Assembly: GCF_021173675.1 (NCBI RefSeq) | Contig: NZ_JAIHON010000022.1 | Span: 48,491 to 112,490, forward strand | Source of the DNA: Streptomyces lincolnensis | Lineage (GTDB): Bacteria > Actinomycetota > Actinomycetes > Streptomycetales > Streptomycetaceae | DNA: 64,000 bases | Direction of reading: 5' to 3' | The notes under the pieces: generated by a model | Databases searched by the model: none | What the model was told of the DNA's origin: nothing | The model's input: only the letters and a program-made list of their open reading frames with translations | Part shown: positions 54,081 to 61,630 of the stretch, one piece after another | How positions within the stretch are numbered: the stretch's first letter is position 1 | Layout of the letters: each line of letters starts with the position of its first letter | Translations under genes and position numbers: made by a program

Positions 54081-54251
54081 TCACCACCAACTCCGCTTCT
54101 TCTTCGGCACGGGGTTCGGGCATCCGTTGACCATGTGATCCACGCACGCCGGGCAGTTCTGACGGGGCTTGAGCCTGCGGTGGATGCTGCGATCGTGGGC
54201 GTGCTGCCAGCACTGCGGGCACTCACCCGGAGGCGTCTGCTTTGCCGCCAT
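54081..54251 (-). CDS. 56-residue Cys-rich small protein
   Basis: The sequence has two CxxC pairs (ECPQCW and NCPACVDH) and a third Cys in NGCPNP, with a basic RRLKPR between, resembling a minimal zinc ribbon. I recall near-identical small proteins on Streptomyces plasmids and AICEs. Start at ATG 54251 (MAAKQTPPG). It overlaps nothing and sits between traB and the 105-residue gene. Confidence 0.6.
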   Translation of the reverse strand: MAAKQTPPGECPQCWQHAHDRSIHRRLKPRQNCPACVDHMVNGCPNPVPKKKRSWW

Positions 54252-54253
54252 GG

Positions 54254-54571
54254 TCACCACCACCCCGAGGACTTCCGCGCGGCCTTGGCCTGCGCGTACT
54301 CGTTGACGATGCGCTGCCGCTCGGTCTGCAACGCTGTCATCTCAGTGGTCAACCGAGTGAGAACCGACTGTTTCAGCGACTCCAGCCTCCGTTCCGCGCG
54401 GTCGGTGCTCTTGCCCCGCACCACCCGGTAAGAGCCGCCCGCGAGAGCGCCCATGATCTGGCGACGCTCGGAACCGGTCAGCGGCCACCACTGGTCGTTG
54501 TGAACCGCTTCGATCTTGTCCCGCGTCTTCTCGATTTCCTTGTCCAGGCGGCGGGTGTTGGGCTTGGCCAT
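54254..54571 (-). CDS. 105-residue coiled-coil-like protein
   Basis: A helical, charged protein: RRLDKEIEKTRDKIEAVHNDQ, then WWPLTGSERRQIM, and a C-terminal helix LTTEMTALQTERQRIVNEYAQ. Probable coiled coil. No function is recognised. It ends 2 bases before the next start, as part of the tightly packed transfer operon. Confidence 0.65.
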   Translation of the reverse strand: MAKPNTRRLDKEIEKTRDKIEAVHNDQWWPLTGSERRQIMGALAGGSYRVVRGKSTDRAERRLESLKQSVLTRLTTEMTALQTERQRIVNEYAQAKAARKSSGWW

Positions 54572-54574
54572 GGC

Positions 54575-54778
54575 TTAGCCCCTTCGCGGGTAGGTGTGGC
54601 CGGCGGGCGGGTAGACCGGCACGGCCCGGTCGGTGAGCAGGCCCTCCATGACGACCGCTTCGAAGTCCGCGTGCAGCTCGGAGAGCGGCTCAGACTCGAA
54701 CGCGAGGTCGGCGGCGTCCAGCAGGCGCTCCGTGCGGTCGGCGTCCTCGCGGCGGGTCTCGCAGGTGATGCGCTTCAC
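54575..54778 (-). CDS. 67-residue hypothetical protein
   Basis: A small acidic protein (DAADLAFESEPLSELHADFEAVVMEGLL) with a Pro-Arg end. GTG start at 54778 overlaps the stop of the upstream RRQRL-type gene (GTGA). No family recognised. Confidence 0.6.
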   Translation of the reverse strand: MKRITCETRREDADRTERLLDAADLAFESEPLSELHADFEAVVMEGLLTDRAVPVYPPAGHTYPRRG

Positions 54779-55188
54779 GGCTGACCTCCCTGGTCAGAAG
54801 CCGGAACAGCGGAAGAAGGGTTGGGGTGGGCGCACAGCACGCAGCAGCCGAGCGAGGTCGGCAGGCAGTAGCTGTAGATGACGCCGCAGAGGGGGCAGGT
54901 GCGGCGGGCCAGCATCGCCAGCGCGAGGGCGCCCCATTTGCGCGAGGTCATCGGCCGCACGGGCTTGGCGAGGTCGATGCGGTACAGGTAGGCGACCGAC
55001 GCGCCGGACTTGCGGCCCCGGTGGCGGATCATCAGCTGAGCGCAGACGGGCTGACCGCCCGGCCGCAGCCCCTTGGCCCGTAACTGCCGGCGCGTGGCCA
55101 ACCCGTCCGGGGCGTACCGCCAGGGGTACGTCGGTATGCCGTAGCGGGCGCCAGTGGGGTCGTAGCACTTGCTGTAGGCGGTGGGCAT
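54775..55188 (-). CDS. RRQRL-type zinc-binding protein
   Basis: A 137-residue protein with an Arg-rich ATRRQLRAKGLRPGG motif and a C-terminal zinc ribbon (RTCPLCGVIYSYCLPTSLGCCVLC). This matches the small zinc-binding proteins with an RRQRL-like motif that recur in AICEs next to the Spd genes, as I remember them. ATG 55188 overlaps the upstream stop as TGATG. DNA or RNA binding is likely; role in transfer is inferred from context. Confidence 0.7.
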   Translation of the reverse strand: MPTAYSKCYDPTGARYGIPTYPWRYAPDGLATRRQLRAKGLRPGGQPVCAQLMIRHRGRKSGASVAYLYRIDLAKPVRPMTSRKWGALALAMLARRTCPLCGVIYSYCLPTSLGCCVLCAHPNPSSAVPASDQGGQP

Positions 55189-56066
55189 CAGGCCACCCCG
55201 AGGACGCGGTTCCACGCGGCGCGGAGGCGGACTTCGGAAGCCGAGTGTCCGGCCGCGCGGAAGCGCTTGGCCATCTCGCGGTAGGACAGGGCAGGCGTCT
55301 CGCTGGTACGGATCTCCTCGACCAGCCTGTCCAGGGCGGCATCGGTGAGCGCGGGCGCCGTCTCCAGCGACAGGGCCGTAACCGGCTCCGTGGGACCCCA
55401 CACGGGAAGCTCCCAGGAGGGTGTGACGCCGGGCGTGACTCGGCTCGTCACGCAGGTCAGCGCCCGAGAGGTGTCCTCGCCCTGCCGCGCCTCTTCCAGC
55501 GTCGACCACGCCCCCGCGAGGGTCTTTGCGGTCTTGGCCTGGACACGGGCGACGCGGGCCCCGGACGCCGTCACGGCCGTAAGCCGGGTCTCTTCCGTAG
55601 TGGCTTCGGCACGCAGCCGGGCGCGGGCCACGGCCGCTTCGTCGCGGGCTTCCTGCTGGATGCCGCGGATCGCGTCCAGCGCCATCGAGGTCAGCGCGGT
55701 CCGCTCCCACAGCCCGTGCACCAGCCACAGAGCCTTGGCCGCAATCGGCAGCCAGGCGACAGCCAGCCACGCGGCGGCGGACGTCTCGGCGGTCAGTGCG
55801 TGCGCCACCAGGACGCCGGAGGCGACCAGACCGAAGCACCAACCCACCACGGTTACGGCGGGGTTGTGGTCGCCCTGGGCTGCGAGGCGGCGTTCGTAGG
55901 CGAGGGTGGCCAGCCAGCCGCCGTCGATCCCGAGACCGACGACCAGCGCGACGGGCCACGGCACGGCCGTGCCCAGCCACATCACGACCACGGCCAGGGT
56001 GAGCACCATGGACACAGTCGTCATCGCGACGGCGGGCAACACGGTCTTGGTGGACTTGGTGCTCAT
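55188..56066 (-). CDS. Multi-helix membrane protein with C-terminal HTH-like tail (Spd-like)
   Basis: A 292-residue protein. Three to four membrane segments occur within the first 120 residues (AVAMTTVSMVLTLAVVVMWLG, PVALVVGLGIDGGWL, TVVGWCFGLVASGVLVAHAL). A long charged helix follows (RGIQQEARDEAAVARARLRAEA), and then a C-terminal LSYREMAKRFRAAGHSASEVRLRAAW that resembles a helix-turn-helix. This membrane plus DNA-binding design recurs in AICE transfer regions. Its ATG overlaps the upstream gene's stop (ATGA). Confidence 0.72.
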   Translation of the reverse strand: MSTKSTKTVLPAVAMTTVSMVLTLAVVVMWLGTAVPWPVALVVGLGIDGGWLATLAYERRLAAQGDHNPAVTVVGWCFGLVASGVLVAHALTAETSAAAWLAVAWLPIAAKALWLVHGLWERTALTSMALDAIRGIQQEARDEAAVARARLRAEATTEETRLTAVTASGARVARVQAKTAKTLAGAWSTLEEARQGEDTSRALTCVTSRVTPGVTPSWELPVWGPTEPVTALSLETAPALTDAALDRLVEEIRTSETPALSYREMAKRFRAAGHSASEVRLRAAWNRVLGVA

Positions 56067-56353
56067 GCCGCGACCCCCTTGGCGGCCGGGCGGCGGCGCC
56101 GGACCGGGCGGGCCAGCGGGATGACGTCGAACAGGTCGGGGTGCTCCTCGATGGCCTGCGCCGCCATGCGGATCAGGTGGTCGGGCAGGTCGGGGTCGTC
56201 GGCGAGGATGTCGCGGGCGGCGTCCAGGCGGGCCGCGCGCTCCTCGTGCGTCTCGCCCTCGACGCCGAGCCACAGCTCAAGCGGGGTGCCGAGTGCGAGT
56301 TCCGCGAAGTCCTCGGCAGAGATGGCCTGTTGGCGGCCGATGTAGGTGCGCAT
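56063..56353 (-). CDS. 96-residue hypothetical protein
   Basis: A soluble acidic protein (SAEDFAELALGTPLELWLGVEGETHEERAARL) with a basic C-terminus (RRRRPAAKG). The ATG at 56353 is preceded by GAGGAG and by leader copy 3. It starts the second tightly coupled run of genes. No family recognised. Confidence 0.65.
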   Translation of the reverse strand: MRTYIGRQQAISAEDFAELALGTPLELWLGVEGETHEERAARLDAARDILADDPDLPDHLIRMAAQAIEEHPDLFDVIPLARPVRRRRPAAKGVAA

Positions 56354-56375
56354 GGTGGATCTCTCCTCAGTGCTG

Positions 56376-56436
56376 CGTCGGGAAGAAGGCGTGGGGCGGT
56401 CGGCGTCCTTGTCCGGGAGTGCGACCGCCCCACGAA
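56376..56436 (-). promoter_or_regulatory. Conserved leader stem-loop, copy 3 (before the 96-residue gene)
   Basis: A perfect 13-bp stem (56390-56402 with 56422-56434) whose sequence differs from copy 1 on both arms in a compensating way. The 19-nt loop has CTCCCGGACAAGGAC on the minus strand; box TCCCGAC at 56377-56383; ATG 23 bases beyond. Confidence 0.7.
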
Positions 56437-56446
56437 GAAGCGGGGG

Positions 56447-56905
56447 TCAGACGGTGGCGATGATCAGCGCTGCGACCAGCAGCCACAGGTGATGGAATGA
56501 CTGGTCAAGCGCGTAGGCGCCGGTGCCGAGGCTCGGGTTGTCGTCGTGGCCGGCGCGCGGAGTTCCGAGGCGGTAGAAGCCACCGAGTCCGAGCGCCTCG
56601 GCAAGCCGGGCCAGCGTGCTGCGTCGGTCGGCCCACCAGTGCGTGGCGGCGTCGATACCGAGTCCGGCGAGGATGCCGGACACCGTCAGGTGCAGGTTCA
56701 GCAGCCATGCGACCGGCAGCAGGACGGCGAGCTTGGTGAGCGTCAGGGTGGCGACGTGCCGGGCGTCCGCAAGGCGGCCGACCCAGCCGGGACGGCCCTT
56801 GTGCGCGGACTGGCAGGAGGTCTGCACCCAGTGGTCACCCACGCTGTGAGCGACGTACAGGGCAACGAACACAGCGGCGAAGACGGTGGCTTCCATCGCG
56901 GTCAC
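56447..56905 (-). CDS. DUF3307-like small membrane protein
   Basis: A 152-residue protein with four hydrophobic stretches: VFAAVFVALYVAHSVGDHWVQTS, LTLTKLAVLLPVAWLLNLHLTV, GILAGLGIDAATHWW, and HLWLLVAALIIATV. The HSVGDHWVQT and THWWADRR motifs resemble DUF3307 proteins. The GTG start at 56905 overlaps the upstream stop (GTGA); ATG 56896 is an alternative. Role in the element is unknown. Confidence 0.65.
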   Translation of the reverse strand: MTAMEATVFAAVFVALYVAHSVGDHWVQTSCQSAHKGRPGWVGRLADARHVATLTLTKLAVLLPVAWLLNLHLTVSGILAGLGIDAATHWWADRRSTLARLAEALGLGGFYRLGTPRAGHDDNPSLGTGAYALDQSFHHLWLLVAALIIATV

Positions 56906-57132
56906 CGGCTCGCGTCGCGCGTCTGCACCAGCTGGATGGCCAGCCGGGGGAAGTCCGCGACGCCGTCGAAGTCCGCGAACGTCACACCGTGCGTCTCGGC
57001 CGCCTGGATCATGTCCCGCAACACCGACGCGGCGTCCGCCTTCTGCGCGCCGGTGGGCCGGTAGCCGGGCCCGAACTGGGCAGCGGCCGACGCGATGCGG
57101 TGGGCGATGTCGTTCAGGTCGTGCTGGTCCAT
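56902..57132 (-). CDS. 76-residue hypothetical protein, first gene of the transfer operon
   Basis: MDQHDLNDIAHRIASAAAQF followed by GAQKADAASVLRDMIQAAE: a small helical protein without a recognised domain. ATG 57132 has a clear AAGGAGTGG site and leader copy 4. It heads the long minus-strand gene array. Confidence 0.65.
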   Translation of the reverse strand: MDQHDLNDIAHRIASAAAQFGPGYRPTGAQKADAASVLRDMIQAAETHGVTFADFDGVADFPRLAIQLVQTRDASR

Positions 57133-57154
57133 GGTGCTTCCACTCCTTGAGCAG

Positions 57155-57213
57155 GTCGGGAAGGGAAACCGGGACGGCGGGTTGTCCTTGTCCGGGGAGT
57201 GCCGCCGCACCCA
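57155..57213 (-). promoter_or_regulatory. Conserved leader stem-loop, copy 4 (before the 76-residue gene)
   Basis: A 6-bp inner stem (57175-57180 with 57202-57207) plus an outer 3-bp stem, loop of 21 nt with CTCCCCGGACAAGGAC on the minus strand, box TCCCGAC at 57155-57161, ATG 22 bases beyond. It is the most degenerate of the four. Confidence 0.6.
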
Positions 57214-57706
57214 GTACGAGAGGCCGAAACCGCAGGCAGCGATCGGCCAAGTGCCCCGGGCGAAAGTCGATTTCGCGCCCTCACGGCTGGATACCGGGGC
57301 CGACGGACGTCACCCGGCCGCCACGGGGACGGGGCCAAGCCCCGTCGTTCTCAAAGCACTCTGTTGAGTTCTCAAGGAACCGGCACTTCCTTCGTAATCA
57401 CCCCTGCGGGCTTTCCTCCGGGCGCTGCACGGTCGGTGTCACACACTGTTAATGCGTGGTGTGTATTACCTACCACTCACGTTGGCAGAGAGATTCCGCG
57501 CCGTCAACCCCGTCGCTTTCGATTCGGGGCCGCCGGCTCTTCCCGTGCGGTGTTGGTTCAACTGTCGCCAAACGGCGGGAACTTCGGGAGCGTGTACTTG
57601 GGGGTGCACTCGTGCACTCCCCCACGGTTCCCTCTACACCCCGGCCTTGACCTGCGTAGAGTGACGTTGAGTCAAGCTGGTACTACGGCCGCTCTCTGGG
57701 GGTTCG
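57214..57706. promoter_or_regulatory. Divergent control region of the element
   Basis: About 490 non-coding bases separate the leftward transfer operon from the rightward regulator. It contains a tandem repeat GTGCACTC twice at 57604-57619 and an inverted CTTGAC/GTCAAG pair at 57646-57651 and 57671-57676, both possible operators. No promoter hexamers were assigned with confidence. Confidence 0.45.
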
Positions 57707-59080
57707 ATGGCAGACCGGAACGCCGGACTGGCCGCGCTCATGCAGGAAGCCAACTTCTCGCACAAGTCGCTTGCCCGCGCGGTAGTCACCTCTGCTGCTC
57801 GCTCAGGTGAGGACATCACCTGTGACCACACCTACGTGTCCAGGTGGCTTAAGGGCTCCATCCCACGCGGCAACATGCCGCAGTTCATCGCAGACGCGAT
57901 CGGGCGCAAGCTGGGACGTCAACTCACCATCGACGACATCGGGATGGGTGCCGCGGCAGTGTCCGCCGTACAGCCAGAGTTGGGGCTTGACTTCGCGGAC
58001 AAGCCGGAGAGCACAGCTGCGACCGTCGCGGACCTCTGGCGTGCCGACTTGGCCGACGCCGAAACGCTGGTTCGGGCACTGCCAGATTCCGCGGCTTGGA
58101 CCGCCGCGTCGTTGCGGTGGATCGTGGCCCCACCGGATGGGGAACTGTCCCGAGTGGGCAGCCGTGCCGTTGGCACCATGGACGTGGAAATGGTGCGCTC
58201 GACAGCCGACGCGTTCAGCATGCTCGATGGGAAGTTCGGCGGGGGCCACGCCCGACGTGCCCTGATTCAGTACCTGCACACAGACGTCCGGCCGATGCTG
58301 AGCGGGGCATACTCCGATGCCGTGGGCCAACAGCTCCACTCCGCGGTTGCCGAAGCTCTCTTGCTCGCTGGATTCATGTCGTACGACAGCGGCCTGCACG
58401 GCATCGCACAGCGGTACTTCATCCAGGCACTACGCATGGCACAGGCGGCCGGTGACCGGCTGCTCGGCAGCAGCATTCTCTCTGCAATGAGCCACCAGGC
58501 GACGTTCCTGGGGCAATACCGGGATGCTGCAACCCTCGCCCGCGCCGCGTACACAGGTCCGGCCGGCAGTCTGGGACCGACGATGGCAGCGCACCATCTG
58601 GCAATGGAGGCACGGGCCCTGGCCCGTCTCGGGGACGCACGTGGCTGCGACCTCGCTCTTGCGGAGGCGGAACGCGCGCTCAGCCAGCGGACCGCCGACA
58701 GCGACCCGCCATACATCGCCTACTTCGACGAAGTGGAGCTTGCAGCCGAGATAGGCCACTGCTTCCGTGATCTGGGGCGGTCTGTCGAAGCCACGGAGCG
58801 CGGCGCGGGCTCCATCTTCGGTGACGGCCTCAACAATCGAAGTGACTTCTTCGCAACGATGGTTCAGGCCGAGTCGTACATCATCCAAGGCGAGATTGGC
58901 CGGGGCTTCGAGTTCGCCCTGAGCGCGCTACGGCTCGGCGAAGGACTGAAGTCAGCTCGCTGCGTTCAGTACGTGCGGGAGCTTCAAGGACGCCTCACAG
59001 GCGGGATGAAACGAGCGGCGGAGTTCGGTGAGTTCGAGGAACAAGCCCGAGGTTTCCGCCTCTGGCAGGAGGCTGCTTGA
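57707..59080 (+). CDS. HTH regulator with TPR-like repeats
   Basis: A 457-residue protein. Residues 1-75 form an HTH with DHTYVSRWLKGSIPRG; the rest is helical with repeated patterns such as LHSAVAEALLLAGFMSYD, AQRYFIQALRMAQAAGD, and LARLGDARGCDLALAEAERAL, typical of TPR. This architecture is common among Streptomyces regulators that respond to a peptide or small molecule. It is the only backbone-adjacent gene read to the right, so it may act as the activator of the divergent transfer operon. Direction of control is inferred. Confidence 0.75.
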   Translation: MADRNAGLAALMQEANFSHKSLARAVVTSAARSGEDITCDHTYVSRWLKGSIPRGNMPQFIADAIGRKLGRQLTIDDIGMGAAAVSAVQPELGLDFADKPESTAATVADLWRADLADAETLVRALPDSAAWTAASLRWIVAPPDGELSRVGSRAVGTMDVEMVRSTADAFSMLDGKFGGGHARRALIQYLHTDVRPMLSGAYSDAVGQQLHSAVAEALLLAGFMSYDSGLHGIAQRYFIQALRMAQAAGDRLLGSSILSAMSHQATFLGQYRDAATLARAAYTGPAGSLGPTMAAHHLAMEARALARLGDARGCDLALAEAERALSQRTADSDPPYIAYFDEVELAAEIGHCFRDLGRSVEATERGAGSIFGDGLNNRSDFFATMVQAESYIIQGEIGRGFEFALSALRLGEGLKSARCVQYVRELQGRLTGGMKRAAEFGEFEEQARGFRLWQEAA

Positions 59081-59085
59081 CGCGT

Positions 59086-59988
59086 CTAGAAGGGCGCCCA
59101 ATCCCGGCGAGAGCCACCTGAGCGCAGACTCTCCACGCGCTTCTCGACTTCCTCGGCGGCGCGCGGGTTGGTGCCTGCATTCTGCGAGAGCCACGTCACC
59201 ATCAGCAGCTCCCGGACGCTCCGGAGAACGGTGTACCCAGACCATTTCCGCACGTCAAAACCGTATCCGGTAACGAAGTCGGCGTACTCGGCTTCCGTGT
59301 GCCAGCCGAAGCTGTCGTAGTACATGGCCGTTTGCATGAGGTCCCACTCCCGCGGACCCGTGACGAACCCGTCCAAGTCGATGACCTTCGGTTGGCCAGC
59401 CGCATCGTGCAGAACGTTGCCAACGTTGAAGTCACCATGCAGGTGTCCAGCCGGAAGCGCGAACTGGAGGCGGTCGTACTCAGCGGCCAAACCGTCGGCC
59501 ATGGACCGCAAAAACTCACGGGTGGCATCGGGAATGGCGGCACGTTCCAGACGGTGTTCGACCTTGTCGAAGGGTTGAAGGACCGGCAACGAGAAAGGCG
59601 GTGGCTCCAATGCATGGAGTCGCCGCAGCAGAACACCCATCTCGCCCGTGCTCGCGTACTCCTCGCCGTCCGCGAGCCCTTCCCAGAACGTCACGGGATG
59701 CCCCTCGACAACGACCGGCTGTTCGGCTGCCGTGACGAGTCGCGCTGCCGGATATGCCTGATCTGCGAGCCATTTCGCCACGGCTACTTCCTGCCGCACG
59801 GAGGCGAGCCGATCCGGACTCCGGCCAACCCGCGACACGATGCGGCCGCCGTCCACACGGAACACCGCATGGTCCCCGAACCTCAACATCTCGCTTCCGT
59901 CCAGGTCCACGCCAGCCACTTCGCAGGCCTTGCGCAGGATGGTGGCGGCTGCGTCCGCGTCGAACTCGGTCCGCTCAGTCGTCGTCAT
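59086..59988 (-). CDS. APH-fold phosphotransferase
   Basis: A 300-residue kinase-like protein of the aminoglycoside/choline phosphotransferase family. The catalytic loop is HLHGDFNVGNVL, and VIDLDGFVTGPREWDL provides the metal-binding Asp. An N-terminal lobe has FRVDGGRIVSRVG. ATG 59988 overlaps the GntR stop (ATGA), so the two are coupled. It might modify an antibiotic or another small molecule; resistance is not shown by sequence alone. Confidence 0.82.
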   Translation of the reverse strand: MTTTERTEFDADAAATILRKACEVAGVDLDGSEMLRFGDHAVFRVDGGRIVSRVGRSPDRLASVRQEVAVAKWLADQAYPAARLVTAAEQPVVVEGHPVTFWEGLADGEEYASTGEMGVLLRRLHALEPPPFSLPVLQPFDKVEHRLERAAIPDATREFLRSMADGLAAEYDRLQFALPAGHLHGDFNVGNVLHDAAGQPKVIDLDGFVTGPREWDLMQTAMYYDSFGWHTEAEYADFVTGYGFDVRKWSGYTVLRSVRELLMVTWLSQNAGTNPRAAEEVEKRVESLRSGGSRRDWAPF

Positions 59989-60437
59989 GCCGTCTGAGTC
60001 CCCCGTCCGACAGGCAACGCACGAACTTCCCGCCCACGCGCGGCGCCCTTGCCAATCAGGCCTTGCCCTTCCATCTGCGCGATGGCGGAGCGGACAGCAG
60101 TCCGCGACGCTCCGAACCTCTCGCACAGCTCCTTCTCCGTGGGGAAGCGGTCGCCAACCCTGACCCCATCGGCCCGCAACAGGTCAGTGACCTTCTCGAC
60201 CAACGGCCGGCGATCGCCGCTCCCGGAGACGTACCACCCGGCGCCCTGTACCGACTCGATGACACCCTCAGCCTTGAGCGCGGCGAGGGCCCGCTCGATG
60301 GTGCTGCGGCTCACGCCGTACTCGCTCATGAGTGCCGACTGAGACGGCAGTGCCTCCGTGATCTCGCCCTTCTCGATCTTCTCGCGGAGAGATTCCGAGA
60401 CGTCTAGGTACGTACCTCGTGGACTGCCCTGCGGCAC
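59985..60437 (-). CDS. GntR regulator with two winged-helix domains
   Basis: A 150-residue regulator. Two complete GntR-type wHTH units are visible: residues ~8-70 (EALPSQSALMSEYGVSRSTI, LKAEGVIESVQGAGWYV) and ~75-140 (RFPTEKELCERFGASRTAV, MEGQGLIGKGAARGREV). No effector-binding domain is present. GTG 60437 follows GGGGAGG. KorSA-type repressors of AICEs are GntR proteins, so this is the likely repressor of the element, but the duplicated DNA-binding domain is unusual. Confidence 0.82.
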   Translation of the reverse strand: MPQGSPRGTYLDVSESLREKIEKGEITEALPSQSALMSEYGVSRSTIERALAALKAEGVIESVQGAGWYVSGSGDRRPLVEKVTDLLRADGVRVGDRFPTEKELCERFGASRTAVRSAIAQMEGQGLIGKGAARGREVRALPVGRGTQTA

Positions 60438-60906
60438 GTGGCCTCCCCTTCTCCGTTGACCAGGTCGACATCTTCCCACTCGTGCCTCCAGCTTCCCATG
60501 TCCGGCCCACGCCTGGCTGCTGCTTCAAACACCTCGCTATCCCACGCAGCACACTGGACGAATTGACTAGTTTCTTCATATCCATTCCACTGAACGACAT
60601 CAGTCCATGAAATCTTCGCAGAATCATTTCCAATTTACCCTTGGATGCAGACTCCGCTACCGCCTCCAAAAATCCTCGCATTCCAGTATCTAGCGTCGAG
60701 CAGCCTAGAGATGCCGATCTAAATTAAATCTGCCGCAGCTCCTTTGGTGATCACGCAACCAACATCCCGAACTGAAGTTGCGGGGGAGTTCTTTCGAAAC
60801 CATTGGGGCGTCTGGCGACCCGGGTTGCTTCACCAAGACAGTTGACGTACCTAAACCGCCGTGGGATACCTAACGGCAGGACTCCAACCTTAAGGGGGGT
60901 GACGGT
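60438..60906. other. AT-richer non-coding region
   Basis: About 470 bases of noticeably lower GC (for example around 60540-60620 and 60710-60730) without a credible gene on either strand. It marks the change from backbone to cargo. Confidence 0.5.
60842..60871 (+). promoter_or_regulatory. Candidate promoter of the zinc-ribbon gene
   Basis: TTGACG (60842-60847), a 17-base spacer, then GATACC/TACCTA, 36 bases upstream of ATG 60907, which itself has an AAGGGGGGTGA site. Confidence 0.4.
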
Positions 60907-61431
60907 ATGACCCAAGGCAACACTCGCGAGTGCCCCCTATGCAAGGAATCGATCAAGGCGGAAGCACTCCGCTGCAAGTACTGTCAGGCTGACTTGGAGC
61001 CGACAGATCCTGGACACGGCGGCGTATGCCCGTTCTGCAAAGAATCAATCAATGCGCAAGCCGTACGCTGCAAGCACTGCCGACAGGATATTCGCAGCCA
61101 GTCCAAGGAAGGCGCTCAGAGCGAATCCATCGAGCGCGCCGTGCGCGCCGCATTCGCAATTGCTCAACGAAATAACGGAGGAGGAGGGGGAGGGCGTTCC
61201 TGCGACGAGCGTTACGGAGATTGTTACATCGATTGCTCTCTTCGGCATCCATACGATGAGGACTCTCCGAACAGCTTCAATGCAGAAATGCGTCAAGCAT
61301 GTTTTGAAGTGTGCGACGCCAACCACAGGAATTGCAGGAGAGGGTGGGGCGGCTGGGACTATGCTGCTATTGAACGCATAGCCCGTTATGCAGCTTTGGC
61401 AGCCATGGAAGAAGGTCGCTCCAGGCAGTAG
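60907..61431 (+). CDS. Double zinc-ribbon protein of unknown function
   Basis: 174 residues. Two near-identical CxxC-x-CxxC zinc ribbons open the protein: ECPLCKESIKAEALRCKYCQ and VCPFCKESINAQAVRCKHC. A Gly-rich linker (NNGGGGGGRSC) leads to a second Cys-rich part with CDERYGDCYIDCSLRH and CFEVCDANHRNCRRGW. Such tandem ribbons often bind nucleic acid or protein. Codon use is less GC-biased than the backbone, which suggests separate acquisition. A perfect terminator follows. Confidence 0.72.
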   Translation: MTQGNTRECPLCKESIKAEALRCKYCQADLEPTDPGHGGVCPFCKESINAQAVRCKHCRQDIRSQSKEGAQSESIERAVRAAFAIAQRNNGGGGGGRSCDERYGDCYIDCSLRHPYDEDSPNSFNAEMRQACFEVCDANHRNCRRGWGGWDYAAIERIARYAALAAMEEGRSRQ

Positions 61432-61496
61432 GGTGCTTCGTTCCAAAGAGCTTGTGGCCCGCCTAGCGGACCAGGTCGATAAGTCGTGCCGCAGAT

Positions 61497-61535
61497 GAGC
61501 AGAGGGCCCGGACGGTTCGTCCGGGCCCTCTGCTC
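61497..61535. terminator. Bidirectional terminator
   Basis: A perfect 17-bp stem (61497-61513 with 61519-61535) with a 5-base loop. It separates the zinc-ribbon gene from the convergent XRE-ImmA gene. Confidence 0.8.
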
Positions 61536-61630
61536 AATTCGCTAGATCCTAGACTGTCTACGCGCGTCCACGTGTCAGAATATGAGGCTCTATATATCGA
61601 GAACCACCACCCGACGCGCGGCAACATCCC

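Noticed and set aside
59086..59988. Calling the APH-fold gene an antibiotic-resistance determinant
   Set aside because: The catalytic motifs show only the family. Substrate specificity cannot be read from the sequence.
60268..60681. A 137-codon minus-strand frame overlapping the GntR gene
   Set aside because: It is out of frame with the well-supported GntR protein, and the unshared part is low-GC with no domain.
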